64,000 nucleotides of DNA from Craspedostauros australis (lineage: Eukaryota > Bacillariophyta > Bacillariophyceae > Mastogloiales > Achnanthaceae): positions 248,001-312,000 of the forward strand of contig JAMXDE010000047.1 of NCBI GenBank assembly GCA_026770025.1, written 5' to 3'. The notes under the pieces were generated by a model. The model was not told the DNA's origin. It ran no database searches and saw only the letters and a program-made list of their open reading frames with translations. Positions 10,145-18,461 of this stretch are shown here, piece after piece; within the stretch, counting starts at the first letter, position 1; every line of letters starts with the position of its first letter. The position numbers were made by a program, and so were the translations under genes.

Positions 10145-10576
10145 ACTTCATCGGGTGCTTCTGGAAGCCGCGAGTCACCCAAGATTCTGTGACAACTCAA
10201 CACAGCATTACGAGGACACGCTCGAGCTGGATGACATCTGCTGCGACCTTCTGCGTGTCCTAACTCCAGGGTGCGACCATGTCCCGAAAGTACAATGCAA
10301 CGTGATGCGAAGGTGACTCTTTCGGAGAGCTTTACTTCTGATCCATCGTCGGGAAGCTGTCGAAGAGCAGTGGAGCAATTGTCAGAAGTCTTTGGGCGAC
10401 CCGCCCAGTGATGAGACTGGTACTTCGTCGAACGCTTCTGGAAACCTCGCTGCACCCCAAGATTCGGCATCAACGCAGCACTGTGTTGCAAACTCGGAGC
10501 ATGTGCGATCTGATGCGATCTTGTGCGTGTTCGAATTGGCGTGCGACCATGTCTCGAAGGTGTACTGGAATGCAAC
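10145..10576. repeat. Diverged ~160-bp direct repeat upstream of the alpha-kinase gene
   Basis: 10145-10306 and 10422-10576 share order and spacing of several blocks: ACTTCATCGGGTGCTTCTGG against ACTTCGTCGAACGCTTCTGG, then ACCCAAGATTC, then GTGCGACCATGTCCCGAA against GTGCGACCATGTCTCGAA. This looks like an old tandem duplication of non-coding sequence about 160-590 bp before the start codon. Confidence 0.7.
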
Positions 10577-10732
10577 AGGAGTGCAGCAATGTGCTCCACA
10601 CATCCCCCAACCATACTCTCACAAATCCCAAACTCAAACAAGTTGTGAAGCTGGGAAAGACACGGGCTCACATCCTCAAGCAAACATAATTCTCAATCAG
10701 CTCTTGGCAAACAATTCGAACACGAAAGTACG

Positions 10733-12658
10733 ATGCCGCCAAAAAAGAATAAAAAGTTCGTGAGTCTCGGCGGTGGTAGAGCCGTTCTCGAGGAGATCAA
10801 AGAGAAGGAAGAGGATGACAGCGATGATGAGGAGGATATCCAACAACAGCTCAGCGATGCGGAGAAGAAGGAGGCCAAAGTAAGAGTGCAACTCGACGAA
10901 AGCATCAAGGCAGCCCAAGACATGGTGGAGAAATGTAAGTTGGACACAGCCAAAACCCTACCTTCCGAACTACTTTCTCAATGCAACACTGAGATCAGCA
11001 ATTGCAATGATCAACTCGACAATGCCACCAAATCCCGCGAGGAACTTGCCGCAAAGTTGCGTCGATGCCGACTGAAGCGTCGCAGGAGGGAATCCAATAT
11101 CAAGGACGTGCTGGGCAAACTCGATGCTGTGGAGAACGAAATCGATCTGGTGTTCATCATGGACGCTACTGGTTCAATGGGGCCATACATCGACGGTGCC
11201 AAGCAGACCATCCGCAAGATTGTCGAGAAGATCAAGGCTGATGGAAAGGGGAAGGATCTACGGTTGGGGTTCGTGGCCTACCGAGATATTGACGATGGAT
11301 CTGATCGATATCAAGTCCTTGATTTCGTGGATGACGTCAGTGTCTTCGAACGCTTCCTGGAGGGAGTTAAGTCCACTGGCGGCGATGACGAGCCAGAAGA
11401 CATAGCGGTTGGCATCCAAAAGGCCAATGAGCTCTCCTGGATGCACCCCACCAGAGTGGTCTTCATCGTTGGTGATGAAGCATGTCATGGAACCGAATTC
11501 CACGACCACGGTAAGTCTGGCGACAACTACCCGACCGGCACTCCAGGCATCAACATCGTCTCGGAGCTGTCCAAACTCAGGACCAATCCAAGGGGTGGAA
11601 CCATGAACGTCTTCTTTGGTCGCATCACCAAGAAAACAGACAAGATGATTGAGCGGTTTGCGTCCGTCCACAACATTGATCTCGAAGTTGTGGACTTCTC
11701 TTCTCCCGAAATGGTTGAGAAAGTCGTGGTCAAGAGCGTCCGCCACTCTGTCTTCAACTCAGTGTCGTTGATCGACTCTCAGGGCAAGTCAGTGGAGTAC
11801 GAAGCAGACGGAGGCAAGATGAAGAAGGCCAAGATGAAACCATACACAATCTCCAAAGATTTCCCAACGCAATTTGGATGGAAAGGAACGGTGCCTGTCA
11901 ACATGTATTGCAACACCCGCAACATCTCCGTCCAGTCTTTACGAACGCCTCTCTCGGTCAACAAGTTGGCCGAGACCTACACTTCTTGGTTCTCTTTCGC
12001 GAAACGCGTCAACCTCAAGTTCTGGCTCCAACTGGCGAAATCCCCGTTTGCCGAGGGGTCATGCCGCATTGCATTCCATGCAAGGCTGGCGCGTCACAAC
12101 TCCGAACTCAACCTTGACAAGAGCGCCATGGTGCTCAAGACCAACAAGCACCATGGGCCAAGAATCAACGATAGACAACGATACTTCCAACAGATGGAGG
12201 TATCATCCATCGCGTGCTTCCTTGCCAACGAATACAACAAGTCAGCCTACCGTCCTTCGCACTGTGCCATGATCAGGGTTCTGCAAGCGTGCGTGGTGGA
12301 GGAGGTCAGCGACAGAAATGAAGCAGCCGGAAACCGTTTCTACTGCGGTGAAGACGTGCTGCCAACCACTGGAACACCATTCACCAAGTACTGCAGCAAC
12401 ACGGGAGCCTGGCATCCCGATCACATCGATGAGTCACTCCTTCGCTTCGTGGAGTTTTCGTACGTCTTCTCCAAGGAGTACTTGATTGTGGCGGATCTTC
12501 AAGGTGTCAAGGCCAATGGCAAGTACTACTTGACCGACCCTGCGATCTTGTGCACCGACATGAGACGCTTCGGCTGCACCAATATGTGTACACCGGGAAT
12601 CGTGCGTCACTTGGCATCAGTTCAAGACAAGCTCAAGATGTTCAAGACGAAGGAGTGA
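10733..12658 (+). CDS. von Willebrand A domain / alpha-kinase protein
   Basis: Single-exon, 641 residues. Residues 1-130 are charged and probably coiled (Lys/Glu-rich). A vWA domain follows, starting LVFIMDATGSMG (MIDAS-type D-x-T-G-S near residue 144) with TGGDDEPEDIAVGI and VVFIVGDEACHG further on. From about residue 420 the sequence matches the atypical alpha-kinase fold: FAEGSCRIAFHARL, then SSIACFLANEYNK, then IVADLQGVKANGKYYLTDPA, then FGCTNMCTPGI. Domain order is that of Dictyostelium VwkA-type kinases, which phosphorylate Thr in helical substrates such as myosin tails. The usual C-terminal zinc-binding His/Cys cluster of alpha-kinases is not visible; the chain ends soon after the glycine-loop-like motif. 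Cytosolic, no signal peptide. Substrate unknown; kinase activity plausible but untested. Confidence 0.88.
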   Translation: MPPKKNKKFVSLGGGRAVLEEIKEKEEDDSDDEEDIQQQLSDAEKKEAKVRVQLDESIKAAQDMVEKCKLDTAKTLPSELLSQCNTEISNCNDQLDNATKSREELAAKLRRCRLKRRRRESNIKDVLGKLDAVENEIDLVFIMDATGSMGPYIDGAKQTIRKIVEKIKADGKGKDLRLGFVAYRDIDDGSDRYQVLDFVDDVSVFERFLEGVKSTGGDDEPEDIAVGIQKANELSWMHPTRVVFIVGDEACHGTEFHDHGKSGDNYPTGTPGINIVSELSKLRTNPRGGTMNVFFGRITKKTDKMIERFASVHNIDLEVVDFSSPEMVEKVVVKSVRHSVFNSVSLIDSQGKSVEYEADGGKMKKAKMKPYTISKDFPTQFGWKGTVPVNMYCNTRNISVQSLRTPLSVNKLAETYTSWFSFAKRVNLKFWLQLAKSPFAEGSCRIAFHARLARHNSELNLDKSAMVLKTNKHHGPRINDRQRYFQQMEVSSIACFLANEYNKSAYRPSHCAMIRVLQACVVEEVSDRNEAAGNRFYCGEDVLPTTGTPFTKYCSNTGAWHPDHIDESLLRFVEFSYVFSKEYLIVADLQGVKANGKYYLTDPAILCTDMRRFGCTNMCTPGIVRHLASVQDKLKMFKTKE

Positions 12659-13124
12659 GGCACTTCTGTCTGTTCCAAGTGCAGAAGAGGAGGGCAGGCG
12701 TATGGTGCCCATTCGTACTCGTGCAGCATCTAACGGCATCCGACGAAGCTGCCATCTCCATTCACAACACAAGAGAACGCGTTGGTGGCACACCCCTTAT
12801 GACATCCAACACTTCACCACATACATTACATGACTATTGTACATGACGACATGGCATCAATACACATGATGGAAAAGGCGATGTCTGTTAGTTCGCCTCC
12901 CATACCCACCATACCGATCATACATACCGTACACATACTTAGTACACCTATAATCAACCAGCCAATCAACAAAATAGCTTCTATTCAACAAAGTGTATTT
13001 AGAACAACTACGATTGAGTCAAATGAACCAGCCTTGGTTGCACAAATGCACATGTGGGTGCGATCATCCATCCACACTAGCGACGCGCACAACGTCGCGA
13101 TCCACCGTCGTCCAACACCCTGCC
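12659..13124. other. Intergenic, convergent gene ends
   Basis: This separates two genes whose 3' ends face each other. AT-richer than the flanks (13.0 kb region) as expected of 3' regions; no gene or clear repeat seen. Confidence 0.6.
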
Positions 13125-13982
13125 TCATAGCTCGTCGTAGTCCATGGACTTCATGAACAGCGTCACCCTCTCTTGTAGCGCATTCATGGACGGGCTCGTT
13201 AATCGCTCCACGAACATCCCATCTGCACTGAGCAGATACATCGTCACCCGATCCAGATTGAGGTTTGATTGCACATGTTGCGTTGTTCCATCCGCCCGCG
13301 TTAGGACGGATGCCGTTCCCGACGTTGGATTGACGTCAAGCAGGTATCGAATCATGGCGTTGCTCGTGGCATCGTCGATCTCTTGCAGCACGCGCACATG
13401 TGGTGGATCGTGCAGCATGAGGTGGATACCGCCCTCCACTCCGACATCGACGGGCAGAAGGACGATCTCGAGGTTCGGCCGAAAGCTGGAATGTAGATGC
13501 TCCAACAGCTCGTAGTAGTATGCCGCCATGCCGGGGATGAGGGGAACGATTGCGACAATGACAACGTATCCTTCCAGATCCTCCATCTGCATGGATTTTG
13601 AGTTTGTGGGACGCCGCAGTTGGACCGACGGCAGGTCGTAGAAGGCGGACGCATCGGAGGCCTTGCCATTCATGCGCGGCTGTTCCAATTGTTGCGTGCA
13701 CGTCGCCGCGCATTCCACGAAGATGTTGGCGAAGATGTCCGACCAGCAGGCATCGATGATGTCCGCGCAATCGTCACGTGTGTCCTTGTCGAATGTGCCG
13801 AACGGCGAAGAGCGGATGGAGTCCACGAACTTCTGCAGTTCGGACTTGGGCTTTGTTGGTATTGTTGGTGGTGCCTCGTTGGGTGCGCCCTTCGCTTCAT
13901 CCGTTGGTGGAGCGCAGCATGCCAACGACACCAAGTGCATCAGTGCGCAGAAAAGGATGATGGCATGCAGCGAAGAGCACAT
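13125..13982 (-). CDS. Secreted thioredoxin-fold (glutathione-peroxidase-like) protein with C-terminal DEL
   Basis: ATG 13982 is preferred over an in-frame start at 14354 because it begins a typical signal peptide (hydrophobic SSLHAIILFCALMHLVSLAC) and the upstream extension is low-complexity. The protein is 285 residues. After a Pro/Lys linker a Cys-rich helix pair (CADIIDACWSD, then VECAATC) recalls a partial ShK-like module. The second half has alternating strands and helices of a thioredoxin/glutathione peroxidase type: GYVVIVAIVPLIPGM, LEIVLLPVDVG, and VTMYLLSADGMFVERL near the end. No Cys or selenocysteine TGA occurs where a peroxidase has its active residue, so redox catalysis is doubtful. 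The chain ends MDYDEL, which fits an ER-retention signal of the xDEL type. Fold assignment is moderate; function unknown. Confidence 0.6.
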   Translation of the reverse strand: MCSSLHAIILFCALMHLVSLACCAPPTDEAKGAPNEAPPTIPTKPKSELQKFVDSIRSSPFGTFDKDTRDDCADIIDACWSDIFANIFVECAATCTQQLEQPRMNGKASDASAFYDLPSVQLRRPTNSKSMQMEDLEGYVVIVAIVPLIPGMAAYYYELLEHLHSSFRPNLEIVLLPVDVGVEGGIHLMLHDPPHVRVLQEIDDATSNAMIRYLLDVNPTSGTASVLTRADGTTQHVQSNLNLDRVTMYLLSADGMFVERLTSPSMNALQERVTLFMKSMDYDEL

Positions 13983-14584
13983 CGTGTCAAAGTGGAGTAC
14001 TGGTACTATACTGCGATGTTTGTGTATGGCACGAGTGTTGGGGAGAGAATTGATGCTGGCGTGTTGGCGTAGACAACTCCAGAGAGTAGGGTGGTTGTGC
14101 GCCTTTGGAGGTCTCGCTGTGTTTCGTACTGTCGCTCCTGCTTCCGTCCATGGATGCTGCCAAGGCCCTTGTCCATGATGGCTACAAGCTATTCCGATTG
14201 CTTTCTCTGTCCTCTGTTGTGAATGGTCGCCATTGAAGATCGCTGTTGATGTCATCCTCCCTTCCTTGTTTGTGACAATCCGAAAGTCACCAAAACAGAG
14301 AGAGAGGACAACATGTCGAAATGACTCCATGTCATTTGAGAAACAACATCGCATGCATGACTAAAATTACCCGACTAGCGTGTCGGGAATCGATGTACAA
14401 CATTGTTGTGATAAACGCCATTGCCGTATATCCCAATAAAAGCACCGCGACTCGATAGATCCAATGATGGTTGATCACACTCGGACCACCTTGTAGCTTG
14501 TCCCACTGGAGGCAACCATTGGTGTCTCACGTCACACCCAGCCATGTCCCACAACAGAGTCTGTCCCTGGTCCATCATGATACA
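13983..14584. other. Upstream region of the thioredoxin-fold gene
   Basis: A minus-strand frame continues through here upstream of ATG 13982 but has no domain signal and is taken as 5' untranslated or promoter sequence. No other gene seen. Confidence 0.5.
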
Positions 14585-14689
14585 CCCACTTGAGTGATGG
14601 GACCTGCAGTCAGTCCTGGGGGCGCTGGCAACGTACGGGGATTTCGACCAAATCACTCACAAATTCATAAACTAGATAAAATTATAAGA
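14585..14689 (+). repeat. Left terminal inverted repeat
   Basis: It begins CCCACTTGAGTGATGGGACC and continues inward through TCCTGGGG, GGCAAC and AACTAGATAAAA. It pairs with the reverse complement of 15908-16011 with scattered mismatches and small gaps. Confidence 0.82.
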
Positions 14690-14863
14690 TACTCTTAGGA
14701 CCTCGATTTTATCCTAAGTCTTTATGTTAATTTTATGGACCCCTCGATTTGTGCTCATCTAGACATGACTAGCGCACTATGGCCAGATTCAGTGTCTTGG
14801 TGCCTTCGCTGATATTGCCAAAAGCAGACTTTCCAATGTCAATTTCAGTCTGAATCCAATTTT

Positions 14864-15049
14864 TTATTCCCGCATCGCAGCTCTGGCTCTTTGCTGCAAT
14901 TGTGTCCTCACATTTTGTTCCACCATCTCAGGAGATTCCGTGTTTTCCTTCATCGTTTGTGTCTCGCACGCAAATCGCTCCAATGTTTTGTTTTCTTCTT
15001 GTTGCAGCGTGATTTCCTCCTCTTCTGCTGTTGTCTGTTGTGGAGGCAC
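14864..15049 (-). pseudogene. C-terminal remnant of DDE-like transposon protein
   Basis: A Glu/Gln-rich 61-residue frame ending shortly after ETQTMKENTES, which matches DAHTMKANTES at the C-terminus of the protein ending at 57092; both are preceded by EEE-rich helices. The frame opens with GTG, not ATG, and is out of frame with the N-terminal remnant by one base, with only about 10 bases between them, so the two were probably one short internally deleted frame. Confidence 0.65.
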
Positions 15050-15059
15050 GATCTCCGTG

Positions 15060-15425
15060 TCAGCGCTGTTTGCGTTCGTCGGTGGCTGGGTGATTGTTGT
15101 GTTCGTTGTGTTTGTTGCGTTTTTGTTGGAGTGTCCGATTCCAGCCGTCGGTGGTTAGGATTTCAATGTCACACCCGTCGTCGAAAGTTGCGCCTTTGAG
15201 TGCAGGAGTCAAGAGCTTGTCTGTTGTAGATGTCAGATTGTGCTGCTTACCATCCATATCCAATGGAGGCAACAACTTCTCAGAAGGAAATGGCGTGGAC
15301 AGTTCCTTGCAATCAATTGGGTCCAATAGAAAGGGGCGCATGGATTGAGAGGATGGCAAACGTTGCTTCTTGGAGGGGGAAGGATTGGCATCCTTGGACG
15401 CAGCTTTCGAGGTAGAGACGAGCAT
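15060..15425 (-). pseudogene. N-terminal remnant of DDE-like transposon protein
   Basis: From ATG 15425 the 121-residue frame starts with SKAASKDANPSPSKK, matching DKAHPKDANPSPSKK at the start of the protein encoded from 53575. A second shared patch is NLTSTTDKLL against NLLPTTEQLL. The frame then stops at 15060. The catalytic region is absent. A longer in-frame start at 15638 adds a hydrophobic Cys/Leu-rich segment without counterpart in the relative, so 15425 is chosen. Confidence 0.7.
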
Positions 15426-15691
15426 GATGCTGATTGATACTGAAGGGTAGATGGAGAAGACTACTAGTGATGGAAGTGAACTGAGCAAGAGGAGTGCAAG
15501 AAGGTGATGATACAAACACTGCATGAACATGCAACAAGCACAGCACACCACCGAAGAGAAGCAAAGGTTGATTCTGTGCCGAAATGTGAGGAGATTTGCG
15601 ACGTGACGAAAGCCAAATTTGAATTTGAACGTTAACATTAACGTCTAATAACGGTTAGTGGCGAAGAGAGTGTCTTCGGACAGGTCAAACG

Positions 15692-15874
15692 ATGACGTCG
15701 CTGAAACGCCAAATTCCGTGCGCAACCTGTCAAAAATCGTTCAATCCCGAACGTGTCTGCGCACATTGTGTTGTTTGCGATGGAAAATCTAATCAATGCC
15801 GAGCGATCATCACGGAGCAGCGTGCATATTCGACCAAGAGGACCGTAAATCTACAAAGGTCCATAAAAAAATAA
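15692..15874 (+). CDS. Small Cys-rich ORF inside the non-autonomous element
   Basis: A 60-residue frame on the strand opposite to the transposase remnants, with six cysteines spaced C-x2-C-x10-C-x2-C-x2-C-x6-C (CATCQKSF, then CAHCVVC). Such spacing could bind zinc, but the frame is short, has no relative elsewhere in the window and may be chance. Confidence 0.2.
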   Translation: MTSLKRQIPCATCQKSFNPERVCAHCVVCDGKSNQCRAIITEQRAYSTKRTVNLQRSIKK

Positions 15875-15907
15875 GCCATTAAAGCAAAATCGGGCGTCCA
15901 CTGTGAT

Positions 15908-16011
15908 TCTTGTATTTTTATCTAGTTGATTATTATGTGGGTGGCTTGGTTGAAAGCCTCGTAAGTTGCCACTACCCCAGGACCGACTGCAGGTCTCGTC
16001 ACTCAAGTGGG
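15908..16011 (-). repeat. Right terminal inverted repeat
   Basis: Its reverse complement begins CCCACTTGAGTGACGAGACC and follows the left repeat block by block to AACTAGATAAAA. Confidence 0.82.
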
Positions 16012-16299
16012 TCCTATGCTGCGCGTACGACTACCATACTCCACCATACTTACTACTACGCACGCATAATAGCAGTATTCGTACGATTGATACTTCTGTT
16101 CCACAAAATGAAAGAGCAAGAGAACAGTTGGAGCATCGCACATCATGCCAAAACGTAATAAGAGTAGAGTGCTCCGACTACGGACTGTTCTTAGCGCCAC
16201 TCTCTCGATGCTGCATTGGGAGGAACGTTGCTTCATCTACTCACGCGTCAATCCGCATGACCGCAGACCCAACCAAGCAAACCATATTGGTGCAACAAC

Positions 16300-17604
16300 T
16301 CACACGACCTTGAGCTTGCGGTTGGACCACCCGTAGGCACCCTTATGCGTCTCGAAGACGTTGACAAACTCGGCCACCATCTTGGCATGATGATCATCGA
16401 TCTCCTGCTGCGTCGGCTCGGCGATCTGCGGACATTGCACGGGATTGCCGAGACAGATGGCGAGCGGAACGCGCGGAGGCGGACCCAAGAACCACCCCCA
16501 CCGACCGATGAAGGGTGTGACGGCCGTGTCCAACGCGAGGCTGAGCTTGCGCAGGATGCCGAAGGGGTCGACGACGGCCTGGTACATGGCCGTGTGGCCG
16601 AAACCGTAGACGGGTATGATGGGCACGCCGGCCTTGAGGGCGATCTTGACGATGCCTTTGCGCTCCTTGAGGCAGGCGATCTCCTCGATGACGCCGGGCT
16701 CCGCGGACGAGGAGGCGTTGGAATGGAACATGCCGGCGATGCCGTCCAGAATGACGCCGACATTCTCCTCCTTCTTCTGCAAGGTGTCGAGGATGGACCT
16801 GGACTTGGCGGGGATGTAACCCATCTTGCGCAGCAGGAATCCGACGACGGGTAGCTTGAGCACGACGGGCGCGCAGGTCCAGTGGCACAGGCGGTCGTTC
16901 CACACCTTGGACCAGAGGGGGTAGGATGTGATGCCCATGGGGATGATGCCGTGCGGCACGGCGCAGAAGATGACGGGGCGGTTGCCCAGCGCCGGGTAGT
17001 GGATGGACTTGGGCCAGACGTACTTGGTGGAGTGGTACTTGCCGCTGTGGAACTCCGTGTAGACGTACTGGTTGTCCTTGATGTCGTTGGAGAGGATGGT
17101 CGGGCGCTTGTAGACCTTCTTGAAGTAAGGCTCGAAGTAGAAGGTCTCGATGGCAAAGAGCAGGGCCGTGTAGACGATGACGAAGGCGAGGCAGCACCTG
17201 GCCACGGTGGCGGCCATCGACGCGGCAGGCAGCAGGACGAAGGAGGCCAGCAACAGCATGGGCAGCAGGAAGGGCATGACGTTGCTGATCATGTAGAGCG
17301 CCACTCCCACCACGCGCTCCCATTCTACGTGCGGCGGGATTTGAGATATCTGGCCGAGGGCGTTTGGTGGGAAGCCGTTCTTTCCGGCGGTCGCGCTGCT
17401 GCTGGCCAAGGGAGAGCCGTCTTCCGCGGTCAGGTTGAGAGCGCGGAACCAGGCATCGATGGGGGTCTTGGATCGGAAGAGCTCATTGGGAAGGCTGCCG
17501 TATTCCAGCTTGAAGTACTCCACGTCCTCGCTGCTCGCGTTGCCGTGCAGTGCTTGCGCCACACCGTCTGTGGCCCCTTGTCCTTCCATTTCTTTCGGCG
17601 GCAT
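16300..17604 (-). CDS. DGAT2-family acyltransferase (diacylglycerol O-acyltransferase-like)
   Basis: 434 residues, intronless. The type 2 diacylglycerol acyltransferases add acyl-CoA to diacylglycerol at the endoplasmic reticulum, the last step of triacylglycerol synthesis; monoacylglycerol and wax-ester relatives share the fold. A long hydrophobic pair of segments (about 98-150) precedes the catalytic part. Family landmarks in order: FCAVPHGIIPMG (about 216), GVILDGIAGMF (about 287), RKGIVKIALKAGVPIIPVYG (about 315), FIGRWGWF, then PTQQEIDDHHAKMV near the C-terminus. The usual His-Pro-His-Gly block reads Val-Pro-His-Gly, losing the first His, and the GGA(x)E-type loop reads DGIAGMF. Diatoms have several diverged DGAT2 paralogs, so substrate is uncertain though family membership is clear. 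Confidence 0.92.
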   Translation of the reverse strand: MPPKEMEGQGATDGVAQALHGNASSEDVEYFKLEYGSLPNELFRSKTPIDAWFRALNLTAEDGSPLASSSATAGKNGFPPNALGQISQIPPHVEWERVVGVALYMISNVMPFLLPMLLLASFVLLPAASMAATVARCCLAFVIVYTALLFAIETFYFEPYFKKVYKRPTILSNDIKDNQYVYTEFHSGKYHSTKYVWPKSIHYPALGNRPVIFCAVPHGIIPMGITSYPLWSKVWNDRLCHWTCAPVVLKLPVVGFLLRKMGYIPAKSRSILDTLQKKEENVGVILDGIAGMFHSNASSSAEPGVIEEIACLKERKGIVKIALKAGVPIIPVYGFGHTAMYQAVVDPFGILRKLSLALDTAVTPFIGRWGWFLGPPPRVPLAICLGNPVQCPQIAEPTQQEIDDHHAKMVAEFVNVFETHKGAYGWSNRKLKVV

Positions 17605-18461
17605 GGTGTCTGTTTGTGTCGGCTTGTGGATGAGATGTACAGATGAGATGTGCAGATGAGATATGTGGATGAGATGAGTGGATGAGATATGCCTCCGAGA
17701 GAGTTCAGTGTTGAGATGTCCTTCGTTTGCTCCTCTCTTCTATTCTATTCTGTTATAATATGATAATAGTCGGTGATGCAAGTGAGAGAGCAACTAAAAA
17801 TGGGACTGCCGATGATGGTCAATGATCTGGAGGCGCTCGTCACGGCTTCAAAGAAGACTGGTCGTTCGTGATGCAGGATCATGAGCGTGAGCGCGGACTG
17901 TGGCGGGAGCAATCGTGGTCGCCTTCTTCCTTCCGATCATTCCTCCACGTTACACGAACAACATCGGCATCACCGTCATCACCGTCATCACTGTTGCCAC
18001 GACCAACACCAACAACAACACGATCACGAACGCGAAAGCCGCCACCATCTTCTCCGTCATTTTTGCAAACCGCATCACCAACGCGTGTTTCATGTTCTTG
18101 TGCTCTTTTCTCGCCTTGTTCCTCCGAAGATTCAGTCATCGCTGGAGTTATTCGCATGAGTCGAGTGACACACCTTCGTGATTGATCCGACAATGACAAA
18201 GTCCCAAACACGGACAGAACCCATTCTTTTGACGAACGACCAAGAAAGCGCACGAGAAAGATCGCGGTTGGTATCCTTCGTTTGGATGTGCATGGTCGTG
18301 GGGCTCCAAGCTGCTATACTCTACCACATGATCAAGGTTGCCTGCCTCATCTATTGCCATTGTCTGCATCCATTAACTGCATCCATTAACTGCATCCGTA
18401 CGCGTGGGTGTGTGATACAAATAATAGTCACTTGCGAGAGCATCACCATTGCCGTGTCAAG
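17605..18461. other. Divergent promoter region between the DGAT2-like and GH10 genes
   Basis: It separates two genes transcribed away from each other. 17622-17692 is a degenerate minisatellite of GATGAGAT-type units just before the acyltransferase start. 17940-18060 is Thr/Asn/Val-coding low complexity in several frames (CACCGTCATCACCGTCATC) with no supportable gene. Confidence 0.55.
17622..17692. repeat. Degenerate GATGAGAT minisatellite
   Basis: About five irregular units built on (A/T)GATGAGAT with spacers of 4-6 bases, in the 5' flank of the DGAT2-like gene. Confidence 0.7.

Larger units (their letters stand above)
8648..10732. other. Intergenic region with simple and direct repeats
   Basis: No frame with credible coding character was found. 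The stretch holds a GA microsatellite, a 14-bp tandem repeat and a diverged ~160-bp direct repeat (listed separately), and the upstream region of the alpha-kinase gene. Confidence 0.6.
14585..16011 (-). mobile_element. Non-autonomous DNA transposon with ~105-bp terminal inverted repeats
   Basis: The two ends are imperfect inverted copies of about 105 bp, sharing blocks such as CCCACTTGAGTGA, GACCTGCAGTC, TCCTGGGG and AACTAGATAAAA in the same order. The interior carries minus-strand remnants of the N-terminus (15060-15425) and C-terminus (14864-15049) of the transposase-like protein at 53575-57092, with the catalytic middle missing. That is the usual structure of an internal-deletion derivative mobilised in trans. 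No target-site duplication was recognised next to the ends, so the exact termini may lie a few bases further out. Confidence 0.75.

Noticed and set aside
13983-14354. Longer start for the thioredoxin-fold protein
   Set aside because: It would bury the signal peptide 124 residues inside the chain; the added part is low-complexity.
17900-18181. Plus-strand 93-codon frame with Thr/Val repeats and a hydrophobic end
   Set aside because: Several overlapping frames of similar length on both strands; composition comes from a CATCACCGT repeat in the intergenic region.
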